A DNA stretch of 17,337 bases from Mariprofundaceae bacterium (GTDB taxonomy: Bacteria > Pseudomonadota > Zetaproteobacteria > Mariprofundales > Mariprofundaceae): contig JALUXN010000081.1 of the NCBI GenBank assembly GCA_027018975.1, positions 1 through 17,337 on the forward strand. Direction: 5' to 3'. Below are positions 6,582 to 13,776 of the stretch, piece after piece. The translations under genes and the position numbers were made by a program. Positions within the stretch are counted from its first letter, which is position 1. Every line of letters starts with the position of its first letter. The notes below the pieces were generated by a model, which ran no database searches, was not told where the DNA came from, and saw only the letters and a list, made by a program, of their open reading frames with translations.

Positions 6582-7523
6582 ATGAATATCACCCTCAAAC
6601 AGCTAAGAACACTGGAAACCATTGTCGAAGAGCAGTCCTACACCGCCGCCGCCAAGACGCTGTTTATGACCCAGCCGGCTGTCTCTATGCAGATCAAGCA
6701 GATGGAGGAGCAGATCGGCCTGCCGCTCTTTGAACGCGACGGCAAGCAGGTTACCCCTACCGAAGCGGGCAAAGAACTACTCTACTATGCGCAGAATATC
6801 CGTCAGCAGCTTAACGAAGCAGCCAATGTTATCGAAGAGTTGAAGGGGCTAAAGCGCGGCAAACTGCATCTCACCATGGCTTCAACTGCCAACTACTTCG
6901 CCCCGCAACTGATCGCCGCCTTCCACCACGAATATCCCGCCGCCAAAGTCACCCTCGATGTCGCTAACCGACGCGGACTACTCGATGCGCTGGATCAGAA
7001 TCGCACCGATATGGTCATTATGGGCAGGCCACCGGAGGGACATAAACTGCTCGGCACGCCGTTCATGGATAATCCACTGGTCGCCATCGCCGCCCCCAGC
7101 CACCCACTGGCCAGCCGTCGCCACATCACCCTCCACGAGCTGGCCGACAAACCATTCATTGTCCGCGAACAAGACTCCGGCACCCGCATCGCCGTGGAAC
7201 GTTTCTTTGCCCGCCACGAACTGAGTCTCAATATCGGCATGGAGATGAACCGCTCCGAAGCGATCAAACAGGCCGTGATGGCGGAACTCGGCATCGGCAT
7301 CGTCTCGCTGCACACCATCGAGATGGAGCTGGCGCTCAAGCGCCTAGTCGTGCTCAACGTCGAAGATTTCCCCATCCTGCGCCACTGGTACATCGTCCAC
7401 CGCGAAGGCAAACGCTTCGCCGCCATCCCCGACGCCTTCAAAACCTTCGTTCTCCACCACGCCGAACAACTCATCGACATCAGCCATTTCGGCACAACAA
7501 CAACCATCACACCGGAACAATAA
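6582..7523 (+). CDS. cbbR: LysR-type transcriptional regulator, probable CbbR
   Basis: This 313-residue LysR protein has the N-terminal winged helix-turn-helix (about 4-63), with the typical TLKQLRTLETIVEEQSYT, AAKTLFMTQPAVSMQIKQME and LPLFERDGKQVTPTEAG. A linker helix follows, then a periplasmic-binding-like effector domain from about residue 92 (KLHLTMASTANYFAPQLI) to the end. CbbR proteins sense metabolites of the Calvin cycle or redox state and activate cbb operons. Assignment rests on family plus divergent placement next to cbbM; the ligand cannot be read from the sequence. An AGGT lies about five bases before the ATG at 6582. No clear terminator follows on the plus strand. Confidence 0.9.
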   Translation: MNITLKQLRTLETIVEEQSYTAAAKTLFMTQPAVSMQIKQMEEQIGLPLFERDGKQVTPTEAGKELLYYAQNIRQQLNEAANVIEELKGLKRGKLHLTMASTANYFAPQLIAAFHHEYPAAKVTLDVANRRGLLDALDQNRTDMVIMGRPPEGHKLLGTPFMDNPLVAIAAPSHPLASRRHITLHELADKPFIVREQDSGTRIAVERFFARHELSLNIGMEMNRSEAIKQAVMAELGIGIVSLHTIEMELALKRLVVLNVEDFPILRHWYIVHREGKRFAAIPDAFKTFVLHHAEQLIDISHFGTTTTITPEQ

Positions 7524-7717
7524 CTGCACACCCAATGACCCGTCAGCTTGTACATTGTTCCAAAATAAAGAGCATTGAAATCAGTGTCGGTCAATCCAAA
7601 CAACTAGGAGTTTGTCGAGCTTAGCACCATCAGAGATGCACATTTTCACTGATATCGAACAGAAAAAGGGATCATCCGTTCGCGCATCAGCTATGCCGAA
7701 CTAAATGGCGACGAGCT
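7524..7717. other. Spacer between cbbR and tRNA-Glu, no gene seen
   Basis: No start codon with a ribosome site and no RNA gene are visible. The only structure I noticed is a weak inverted repeat, CAAAC (7597-7601) with GTTTG (7610-7614). The surrounding text could be an old transposon edge, but I cannot support that from sequence alone. Confidence 0.4.
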
Positions 7718-7754
7718 AAAAATAAACCCCAGTTATGCGAACATAACTGGGGTT
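7718..7754 (-). terminator. Rho-independent terminator of tRNA-Glu
   Basis: On the minus strand a perfect 13-bp stem (AACCCCAGTTATG / CATAACTGGGGTT) closes a TTCG tetraloop. It is followed by TATTTTT, three bases after the tRNA CCA end. The TTCG loop makes the hairpin unusually stable. Confidence 0.93.
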
Positions 7755-7757
7755 AAC

Positions 7758-7833
7758 TGGCGTCCCCAAGGGGACTCGAACCCCTGTTGCCGCCGTGAAA
7801 GGGCGAAGTCCTAGGCCACTAGACGATGGGGAC
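7758..7833 (-). tRNA. tRNA-Glu (anticodon TTC), CCA encoded
   Basis: The 76-nt cloverleaf has acceptor arms GTCCCCA and TGGGGAC, discriminator G and an encoded CCA (TGG at 7758-7760 on the plus strand). The anticodon loop CTTTCAC reads TTC (Glu), and the T arm contains GGTTCGAGTCC. It has its own promoter (7850-7877) and terminator, so it is a single-gene transcript. Confidence 0.97.
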
Positions 7834-7849
7834 CTTTAGAACGCGGCGA

Positions 7850-7877
7850 AGCATAGCGAGATGCAGGAGTGGGTCAA
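7850..7877 (-). promoter_or_regulatory. Sigma-70 type promoter of tRNA-Glu
   Basis: On the minus strand, TTGACC (7877-7872) and TATGCT (7855-7850) are 16 bp apart and are followed by a GC-rich discriminator (TCGCCGCG). This is the pattern of a stringently controlled stable-RNA promoter. The predicted start is about 10 bp before the mature tRNA. Confidence 0.7.
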
Positions 7878-7965
7878 TCACCAATATCTTCCCATCACCA
7901 TCCGATGCATAATTTCACGATTGAGCACGTTTGACGGTTTTACGATGGGACGGAGCGGGCGGCAT

Positions 7966-8649
7966 TTACTCTGTGGAGTCGGGCTTCTTATTGCCTTCAT
8001 CAACCTGCATGCGAGCCGCCTGCTGCTGACCATATCGCTCCAAAAACACAGTAATATTGGCAACCACCAGCGAATAGACAATGATGCCGAACATCATGTT
8101 CATCACAGCGACAATGCGCCCTGCGGCGGTCACCGGCACAACATCGCCATAGCCCACCGTGGTAAGTGTCACAAACGCCCACCACAAACCGTCGGAAAAT
8201 TCTTTGAATTGCGGGTTCACACCGTGCTCTAGCACGAAGGTGAGTGAGCCGAATACAAACACCAGTCCGAAAATCAGCGCCATGGCTGCCGGCAGGCTGT
8301 CACCGGAAAAGATCAGCAGGCGAATAATGCGATCTTTGTTGGCTCGAATGAGTACACCGACTTTGAGCGCCGGCACGAGATGCGCCAAGCGCAGTGCCAT
8401 CAACATACGCAGCAACGGCGATGAAAGCAACACAATAATAGCCAGATCCAGCCAGTTCTCTTTCATCCAGCGATTGCGATCATCAGCGAGCCACCAGCGC
8501 AGAAAGAACATCACCACAAACGCCATCAACACGACCATCGTGGACCAGGAAGGCAGCGCGGCAATATAGGTCACGGCAATCGATGCGATGGTCGCAACAA
8601 ACAGCCCGACATCGAGCGTGGTCTGCCAGAATTTTCGTTTGGTGATCAT
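7966..8649 (-). CDS. Small voltage-gated-like potassium channel protein
   Basis: The 227-residue inner-membrane protein contains the potassium selectivity filter TVGYGD (164-169) in LWWAFVTLTTVGYGD. It is flanked by a pore-preceding helix (about 119-141) and a final helix (about 177-204). Before these lie three to four more hydrophobic segments (about 10-32, 36-55, 65-85 and 87-102), so the layout resembles a six-helix channel subunit. The fourth segment has scattered Arg/Lys (81, 87, 97, 102) but not a regular every-third-residue voltage sensor. The C-terminus is short (about 205-227) and has no RCK/TrkA-N domain. It probably conducts K+ as a tetramer. It lies 53 bp after the YqhA-family gene on the same strand and may share its transcript. 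Confidence 0.85.
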   Translation of the reverse strand: MITKRKFWQTTLDVGLFVATIASIAVTYIAALPSWSTMVVLMAFVVMFFLRWWLADDRNRWMKENWLDLAIIVLLSSPLLRMLMALRLAHLVPALKVGVLIRANKDRIIRLLIFSGDSLPAAMALIFGLVFVFGSLTFVLEHGVNPQFKEFSDGLWWAFVTLTTVGYGDVVPVTAAGRIVAVMNMMFGIIVYSLVVANITVFLERYGQQQAARMQVDEGNKKPDSTE

Positions 8650-8702
8650 CGGATCCGCGCAGCGTTCATGGCGTCAAACAGATTTCAATTCATCCAACAA
8701 GC

Positions 8703-9215
8703 TCAATGTTTTTCTCCCGCCTTATGGCCAAAATAGAGCGCCAGAGAGACCAGAAAAATGCCGCCACCCATATACAAAATATTCAACGGATTCTCAAAAG
8801 TCACATGCAGAACGTTCTTGAAAAAAGCAACGATCAGAATCATGAGAATGACCTTGCCCAGTCGATCTTTCAAATCATCCAAGCTGTCAATTTGCAATAA
8901 TTTTCCAGCGGCCGGATTGTCGTGCGCGCACTCAATCTTATCGATATGCAGCTCATACACACCCAGCGCAAAAATGAGCAGCACCATCGCCAGCAGGAAA
9001 TCATCGACGGCAGTGATCACGTGGCTCACCACAATAGTATGGAAATTTTCATAGGTATGGCCGAATACATAGACCTCGATAAACTCAATCAACAACTTAC
9101 CCATATCCCATGCGGAGAGAAAAAAGAGCAGCGCCATACCTATAATACAGGACCAGACAGCAAACAGCGTAAGATAACGCGAGCCCCATAATAGCCGTTC
9201 AAAAAAATCTTGCAT
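8703..9215 (-). CDS. yqhA: YqhA-family (UPF0114) inner-membrane protein
   Basis: The 170-residue protein has about four membrane helices (about 12-34, 66-88, 119-139, 145-163). It also has the family core with an Arg near the N-terminus (LLWGSRYLTL) and VDDFLLAMVLLIFALGVYEL in the second helix. The function of the family is not established. I start at the ATG 9215 because GGGAGG lies five to six bases upstream; an in-frame GTG at 9221 overlaps that ribosome site and is unlikely. The region upstream (9222-9290) is markedly AT-rich and probably holds the promoter, though no clear -35/-10 pair stands out. A potassium channel gene follows. Confidence 0.75.
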   Translation of the reverse strand: MQDFFERLLWGSRYLTLFAVWSCIIGMALLFFLSAWDMGKLLIEFIEVYVFGHTYENFHTIVVSHVITAVDDFLLAMVLLIFALGVYELHIDKIECAHDNPAAGKLLQIDSLDDLKDRLGKVILMILIVAFFKNVLHVTFENPLNILYMGGGIFLVSLALYFGHKAGEKH

Positions 9216-9300
9216 ATTCACCTCCCTATGAAAAACGCAATTTAATCAATAAATTTAATTTTTCAACTAACAAATCACATGAAGCAGAAACCCGCCTGCA

Positions 9301-9918
9301 TCAACATGGCCAAACACCCGCCCCTTGCCGCACCAGTAGCGGCAAACCATCACAGAGATCCAGCACGGTCGTCGGCTCCATGCCTCCCCAGCCGGCATCG
9401 AGCAATACCGCATGCAACCCATGCAACTTGGCCACAAACAGATCGGGGTCATATGCCGGCAACTCCTCATCAGGCAGCTGCAGCGTGGTGCAGAGCAACG
9501 CTTCGCCGTGTTCAGCGAGCAACATCGCACAGACGGGGTGATTCGGAATGCGCACACCGACATCATGACGCTTACCGAAAATACGCTTCGGCAACGCCGA
9601 GCAGGCTGGTAAAATACAGGTATAGGCGCCCGGCAAACAGCGTTTGAGCAGCCGATGCGCCTGATTATCGATGCGCACATAGCGCGCAGCCTGTGAGAGA
9701 TCACTGCAGATCAGCGACCAGTAGTGCGAGCGATCAAGACGGCGCAACTGACGAATCGCCGCAATCGCACTATTCGACTCCGGCCGACAGACCAGCACAT
9801 AGGTCGCATCCGTCGGCATCACCACACAACCACCCGCTTGCAGACAAGCCACAGCGCGCCGAATCTGCCGCAGCTGTGGGCGATCCGGATGAATCCGCAG
9901 CCGTTCAAATTCACGCAT
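9301..9918 (-). CDS. yciO: YciO, Sua5/YrdC-family protein
   Basis: At 205 residues this matches E. coli YciO (206) in length and along the sequence. Shared features are the opening IHPDRPQ, VVMPTDATYVLVC (32-44, the YrdC nucleotide-binding strand), SLICSDLSQAARY, LPGAYTCILPA, VGVRIPNHP and the closing PTTVLDLCDGLPLLVRQGAG. The YrdC fold binds double-stranded RNA and nucleotides; TsaC/Sua5 members make threonylcarbamoyl-AMP for tRNA t6A. YciO is a separate branch whose cellular role is less certain, so the sequence does not prove a t6A role. The gene starts 4 bp after the asmA stop and is surely co-transcribed with it. Confidence 0.9.
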   Translation of the reverse strand: MREFERLRIHPDRPQLRQIRRAVACLQAGGCVVMPTDATYVLVCRPESNSAIAAIRQLRRLDRSHYWSLICSDLSQAARYVRIDNQAHRLLKRCLPGAYTCILPACSALPKRIFGKRHDVGVRIPNHPVCAMLLAEHGEALLCTTLQLPDEELPAYDPDLFVAKLHGLHAVLLDAGWGGMEPTTVLDLCDGLPLLVRQGAGVWPC

Positions 9919-9922
9919 CAGC

Positions 9923-12220
9923 TTACAGACCGTTCAACAGCCCACCGATACCAGCGCCACCACGATGGTGCTTCTGCTTCAACAAACCATCAATCACAGT
10001 AGGCGCCCGTTCGAGAACACTCTTCGCATCCAGTTCCGGTAAGATGGTCGGATCCGCCAACGCCCCGTGAATGTGCAATGGCACCGCCAAGCCTCGCGGT
10101 AATGCCGCCCCTCCCTGCCCCTGCAGCGTACCGACAATGCGCGGTTTGGCGTGGTAATCGAGCTGTTTTTGTACCAGATCGATATGACCATGACCCGTCA
10201 CCCGCAACAGTGGTGATGCCATATAAAGGTCGCGATTATTGACAATCCCGTTGGTGATCTTGAAGGAGCCGGAGAGCTCGGCGAAGTCGGTCGCCTGCGG
10301 CGTGGTCGCTCTGCTACCGGGATGCGCAAAGCGGCGAATCGCGCCGGCAATATCATACCCCTTCAGCTGACCATCGCGAAACTTCACCTGACCATGTCCA
10401 TGCAGCTGCGCCACTGCTGCTGTAGTCACGCCGACACCATTGAGATCACTATCCAGCTGCATCGTGCCGGTCAGCATCGAAACATCGGCAAATGCCTTCA
10501 AAACAGGCTCAGCCTGCACACCTTTCAGGTGCGCCACTTCCCGCCAGCGCACCGGGTACTGAGCCGCATTCAAGGTCAACTGTTCTTTGACCTGTCCGCC
10601 GGCCACCGTCAAGGTCAACGGGTTCAGACGGATCTGCCCCGACTCGCCACTTACTGCGGCCGAGAGATGGTGCATTTCCAAGCCATGCACAAACAGATGC
10701 TCCACATTCAGCTGCAACGACAATATCCATGGCACCAGAAAACGTAGATCCGGCTCTATCGCTGCTGGTTCACCGGCTTGGGAATCTGTCTGAGCAGTGC
10801 TCGCAGACTCAGCCGCCATAGCCTGTGAAATCCAGCCCATCGACTGCGACACATCGGCAGGCGGCGGAGCAACCGGCTGATGCAGCGGTTGCGGCAACCA
10901 CGGATCGAGATGCAACGCCTTGGCATAGAGACGCAGGCGCACATTCGGCCCCTTGAAGCCCACCGCCCCTGTAGCAGTCAACAGCTCTTTATCCAGCATC
11001 AGCTGCAGATCTTTAATACGCAGCTGCGTCATATCCCCAGCAACAAAGGCACTCAACTGCACCAACTGCCACGCCGCCGGATGGGCGGCATAGAGCTGTT
11101 CGAGATCCGGCACAAAGCGACTCAACCATGTACGTGTCAAGCCATGGCTCTTGATATGCAGATTAAACTGCGGCTGCCCTGCCCCGGACTGAACCGGCAA
11201 CTTCACATCACCCTTCACATCCAACAACGACTGCGCATCCACAGCCAGATGCAACTGATGGAGTTTCACGACGTGCGCAGAGGGCATCTCCCCTTGCCAC
11301 TGCAACGCCAATTTGTGCGCCGCCTGCAGTTCAGCCCGACCATGCGCCAGCTTCACACCATCGGGATGCTGCTCCAGCTGCAGCTGCAATGATGCGTGTG
11401 CCTGCATCATATCGCCCAGCATCGCCGGCCAGCCAGCCAGCGATGTGTGGAAAGAACCCAGCGCAACATCAGGCAACGCCAGCGTCGCTTGGATCGGCAA
11501 GCGCATCGGGTCGAGCTGCGCCAAATCACCCAACGGACCCACCTGCCCCGCCAGCGAAAACGCATTCCCATCCAGCGCACCGTTCAATTTCACTGACACC
11601 GGCCGCGTCAACTGCACATCAGTCAGATTGAGCTGCAGACGGGTGACTTTGACCGGCGCCTGCTGACCGTCCACCCAGACGATCTCCCCATCGCTGATCG
11701 ACAGAGATTCCGCCTGCAACGCGGCCAACGCCGGCAGAGCGCTGCCCGTTGAACCCTTGCCGCCCCCCGTTCCACCGGCTGGCGCAGACGACGTTGAAGC
11801 CTTGCCACTCCCCGCACTGGAGCCGATCAGATCGCCCCAGTTTCGCTCACCATTGCTGCGCCGCTCCAAGTAGATCGCCGGCGCGATCACCTCAAAATGC
11901 TGCACCTCGATCCGTTTGGAGAGCAGCGGCAGCAGCGCGAGTTTGATATGCAACCGTTTGATGCGCAGAAAATCACGCGCTGTCATCCCCGGCCGGTTGG
12001 CCAGATGAAGGTCGTCCAGCTCCACCCCCACCCATGGAAACAGCGAAGCGCTCATATGACCAATCGTCAGATGCCGCCCGGTGGCATCCTCCACTGCCTG
12101 CTCGATTTTTGTTTTATAAGTGTTGATATCGATAAAAAACGGTGCGCTCAATAGCGCCACCACCGTGATACTTAGAGCAATCAGGGCATAACGAACCCAT
12201 TTACCTCGACTTCCGGTCAT
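9923..12220 (-). CDS. asmA: AsmA-family envelope protein
   Basis: AsmA-like proteins are inner-membrane-anchored periplasmic proteins related to bridge-like lipid transporters and are linked to outer-membrane assembly. The 765-residue protein has an N-terminal membrane helix (about 9-30). The classic AsmA start follows, DINTYKTKIEQAVEDATGRHLTI, and then HFEVIAPAIYLERRSNGERNWGDL. The C-terminal AsmA_2 block includes LSGSFKITNGIVNNRDLYM, SPLLRVTGHGHIDL and LDYHAKPRIVGTLQGQGG. Two low-complexity linkers stand out: Gly/Ser-rich at about 133-161 and Pro/Ala/Ser-rich before the C-terminal third. I start at ATG 12220, which has GGAG with good spacing and puts the membrane helix at the N-terminus; a TTG seven codons upstream is less likely. 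A perfect 15-bp palindrome lies just upstream. Confidence 0.92.
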   Translation of the reverse strand: MTGSRGKWVRYALIALSITVVALLSAPFFIDINTYKTKIEQAVEDATGRHLTIGHMSASLFPWVGVELDDLHLANRPGMTARDFLRIKRLHIKLALLPLLSKRIEVQHFEVIAPAIYLERRSNGERNWGDLIGSSAGSGKASTSSAPAGGTGGGKGSTGSALPALAALQAESLSISDGEIVWVDGQQAPVKVTRLQLNLTDVQLTRPVSVKLNGALDGNAFSLAGQVGPLGDLAQLDPMRLPIQATLALPDVALGSFHTSLAGWPAMLGDMMQAHASLQLQLEQHPDGVKLAHGRAELQAAHKLALQWQGEMPSAHVVKLHQLHLAVDAQSLLDVKGDVKLPVQSGAGQPQFNLHIKSHGLTRTWLSRFVPDLEQLYAAHPAAWQLVQLSAFVAGDMTQLRIKDLQLMLDKELLTATGAVGFKGPNVRLRLYAKALHLDPWLPQPLHQPVAPPPADVSQSMGWISQAMAAESASTAQTDSQAGEPAAIEPDLRFLVPWILSLQLNVEHLFVHGLEMHHLSAAVSGESGQIRLNPLTLTVAGGQVKEQLTLNAAQYPVRWREVAHLKGVQAEPVLKAFADVSMLTGTMQLDSDLNGVGVTTAAVAQLHGHGQVKFRDGQLKGYDIAGAIRRFAHPGSRATTPQATDFAELSGSFKITNGIVNNRDLYMASPLLRVTGHGHIDLVQKQLDYHAKPRIVGTLQGQGGAALPRGLAVPLHIHGALADPTILPELDAKSVLERAPTVIDGLLKQKHHRGGAGIGGLLNGL

Positions 12221-12241
12221 GTTTGACTCTCCATATAACAA

Positions 12242-12256
12242 CGCATTCAGAATGCG
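12242..12256. promoter_or_regulatory. 15-bp perfect palindrome upstream of asmA
   Basis: CGCATTC-A-GAATGCG is a perfect 7-1-7 dyad 22 bp before the asmA start. It is not followed by a T run, so it is not a terminator. It may be an operator or part of the 5' leader. The wider spacer (12221-12395) is AT-rich and otherwise shows nothing certain. Confidence 0.35.
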
Positions 12257-12395
12257 GCTATCGTCAATGATTCAGACAAAACATGCAAGGAAAGGAGCAA
12301 CATTTAGAGAGCAATCGCGCATTAAAATTGCTCACATTCATAATCATTTTGGAATCATTCTCTGCAGAAAAGCGAGATAGGAATATTAAAACAAC

Positions 12396-12483
12396 TGGCG
12401 GAAGGGGTGGGATTTGAACCCACGGAAGTGTTACCTTCGCCGGTTTTCAAGACCGGTGCATTCAGCCGCTCTGCCACCCTTCC
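12396..12483 (-). tRNA. tRNA-Ser (anticodon TGA), CCA encoded
   Basis: The 88-nt class II tRNA has acceptor arms GGAAGGG and CCCTTCC, discriminator G and encoded CCA. The anticodon stem is CCGGT/ACCGG with loop CTTGAAA (anticodon TGA, Ser), followed by a long variable arm (CGAAGGTAACACTTCCG) and T arm GGGTTCAAATCCC. Downstream sequence is T-rich but lacks a clear hairpin. Upstream, a TTGACG at 12556-12551 (minus strand) could be a -35 box, but no good -10 box sits at the right distance. Confidence 0.97.
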
Positions 12484-12662
12484 ATTGTTATCGTTGTTTG
12501 ACGATGAGCACCACACGGGCGACCCATCTACTGACGCTGTTTCACAACCCCGTCAATTTTCAGGTGCGCAAAGATAGCATGGCGCATGCGTAAGGCAACG
12601 ACCGATCTATCCTCGACTGCAATCGCATATCAACACCTTACATCGAATCCTTAAAATTAATG

Positions 12663-13337
12663 CTAACAGTCGGATAATTCGATGATTTTTTGTCGAATAT
12701 ACTCACTATCACGCAACAGCACCGCACGCAAATCCAAGCGCTGCTGTTGCTGCCCCTCTTGCCGCTCATCTTGCCGCAATCCGCACTGAATCGGCGCACC
12801 CCATGCCACTTTTGCATGACCACGCCGATAAAATGCCGGCCACATATGTTGATGATCAAAGGGGGTCACCCCGGAGACGAAGAATGGGATGATCGGCGCT
12901 CCGGTCTCGGCGGCGATCAGTGCTGCACCCGGTAGCACCCGCGCCATCGACACCGGCGGATTGGCCGCCCCCTCAGGGAAAATACAGAGCACATTGCCGG
13001 CGCGCACCACTTCGATCGCCCGCTTGAGCGCCTGCCGGTTGGCGCCGCCCGGGTTGACCGGAATCGCGCCGACCATGTCAAAGCCCCAACGGATATACCA
13101 CATGCTCTGATAATATTCGCGCGCCATCATAAAGGCGACGGGGCGATCGACACTGGCCTGAATCAGTAGCGGATCAAGGCCGGAGAGGTGATTGCCGGCC
13201 AGAATCAGCGGCCCGGCCGGCAATGGATGCAGCTGGCGCGGCAACCGATGCCAATAGCGGCAAAACAGACGATCCACACCCCGTAAAAAAGCATTCGGGC
13301 CGACCTGCTGTCCGATATTCTCCCCGTGCCCCCTCAT
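12663..13337 (-). CDS. PlsC-like 1-acylglycerol-3-phosphate acyltransferase
   Basis: This is a lysophospholipid acyltransferase-fold protein. It has the catalytic H-x4-D motif in NHLSGLDP (His50, Asp55) and the FPEG motif (120-123) that binds the glycerophosphate. Between them is the helical region with FMMAREYYQS and the GAIPVNPGG block. PlsC makes phosphatidic acid at the inner membrane, but the family also contains other acyltransferases, so the substrate is open. The start is uncertain: the frame runs 34 codons further upstream, into the PilZ gene. I chose the first ATG after the PilZ stop (13337, 224 residues), although its ribosome site is weak. A GTG at 13358 preceded by GAGG is the alternative. 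The C-terminus is Gln-rich (about 185-195). Confidence 0.85.
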   Translation of the reverse strand: MRGHGENIGQQVGPNAFLRGVDRLFCRYWHRLPRQLHPLPAGPLILAGNHLSGLDPLLIQASVDRPVAFMMAREYYQSMWYIRWGFDMVGAIPVNPGGANRQALKRAIEVVRAGNVLCIFPEGAANPPVSMARVLPGAALIAAETGAPIIPFFVSGVTPFDHQHMWPAFYRRGHAKVAWGAPIQCGLRQDERQEGQQQQRLDLRAVLLRDSEYIRQKIIELSDC

Positions 13338-13365
13338 GCCATCCGTTTGGGCGACCACACCTCGA

Positions 13366-13761
13366 TCAATCGTCCTCTTTTTTATGCAGGCCAATGTGCG
13401 CATTGAACTCGCGATCCACCTGCTCGAGATCGACCGCATTGTAGAGAATCAACCGTTTGAGATGCTCATACCCCTCCAGATCGAGATCGTTGAAGTGTAC
13501 GGCCACGAACTCGCCATCCGAACGCACCGCGCAACCATGTGCCTGAATCACAATCGGCTCCACCCCATCGCCATCGTCACCGAGAATCAAACGGATACTG
13601 CACAATTTCTCTGGATCAAAACGAGCATCGGACTTGATCCGCACACCATTGAGGCTCACGTCATAAGCCATGGCGGAGAACTGCTCCGAATCCCAGTCGA
13701 TCTCCACTTTCACCTGCACGGAGACCCTGGAAAATTCACGTTCATTATGATTTTGCGTCAT
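13366..13761 (-). CDS. PilZ-domain protein, probable cyclic-di-GMP receptor
   Basis: This 131-residue single-domain protein carries both c-di-GMP-binding signatures: R8-x3-R12 (REFSR) near the N-terminus and D34-x-S36-x-x-G39 (DVSLNG). Beta strands follow, including GCAVRSDGEFVAVHF, which fits the PilZ barrel. A C-terminal acidic/basic tail ends in KKEDD. Such proteins pass a cyclic-di-GMP signal to a partner by protein contact. The start has a strong AGGAGG. It is 15 bp after glgB and 28 bp before the acyltransferase gene, so it is likely part of the same transcript. Its partner is unknown. Confidence 0.9.
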   Translation of the reverse strand: MTQNHNEREFSRVSVQVKVEIDWDSEQFSAMAYDVSLNGVRIKSDARFDPEKLCSIRLILGDDGDGVEPIVIQAHGCAVRSDGEFVAVHFNDLDLEGYEHLKRLILYNAVDLEQVDREFNAHIGLHKKEDD

Positions 13762-13776
13762 CTGCTCCTCCTCTCT

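Noticed and set aside
7590..7660. Possible insertion-sequence end between cbbR and tRNA-Glu
   Set aside because: Only a 5-bp inverted repeat is visible, with no transposase fragment and no paired end.
12335..12360. Repeated ATGATT-like text upstream of asmA that recalls a Fur box
   Set aside because: The match to the GATAAT hexamer arrangement is poor and the region is simply AT-rich.
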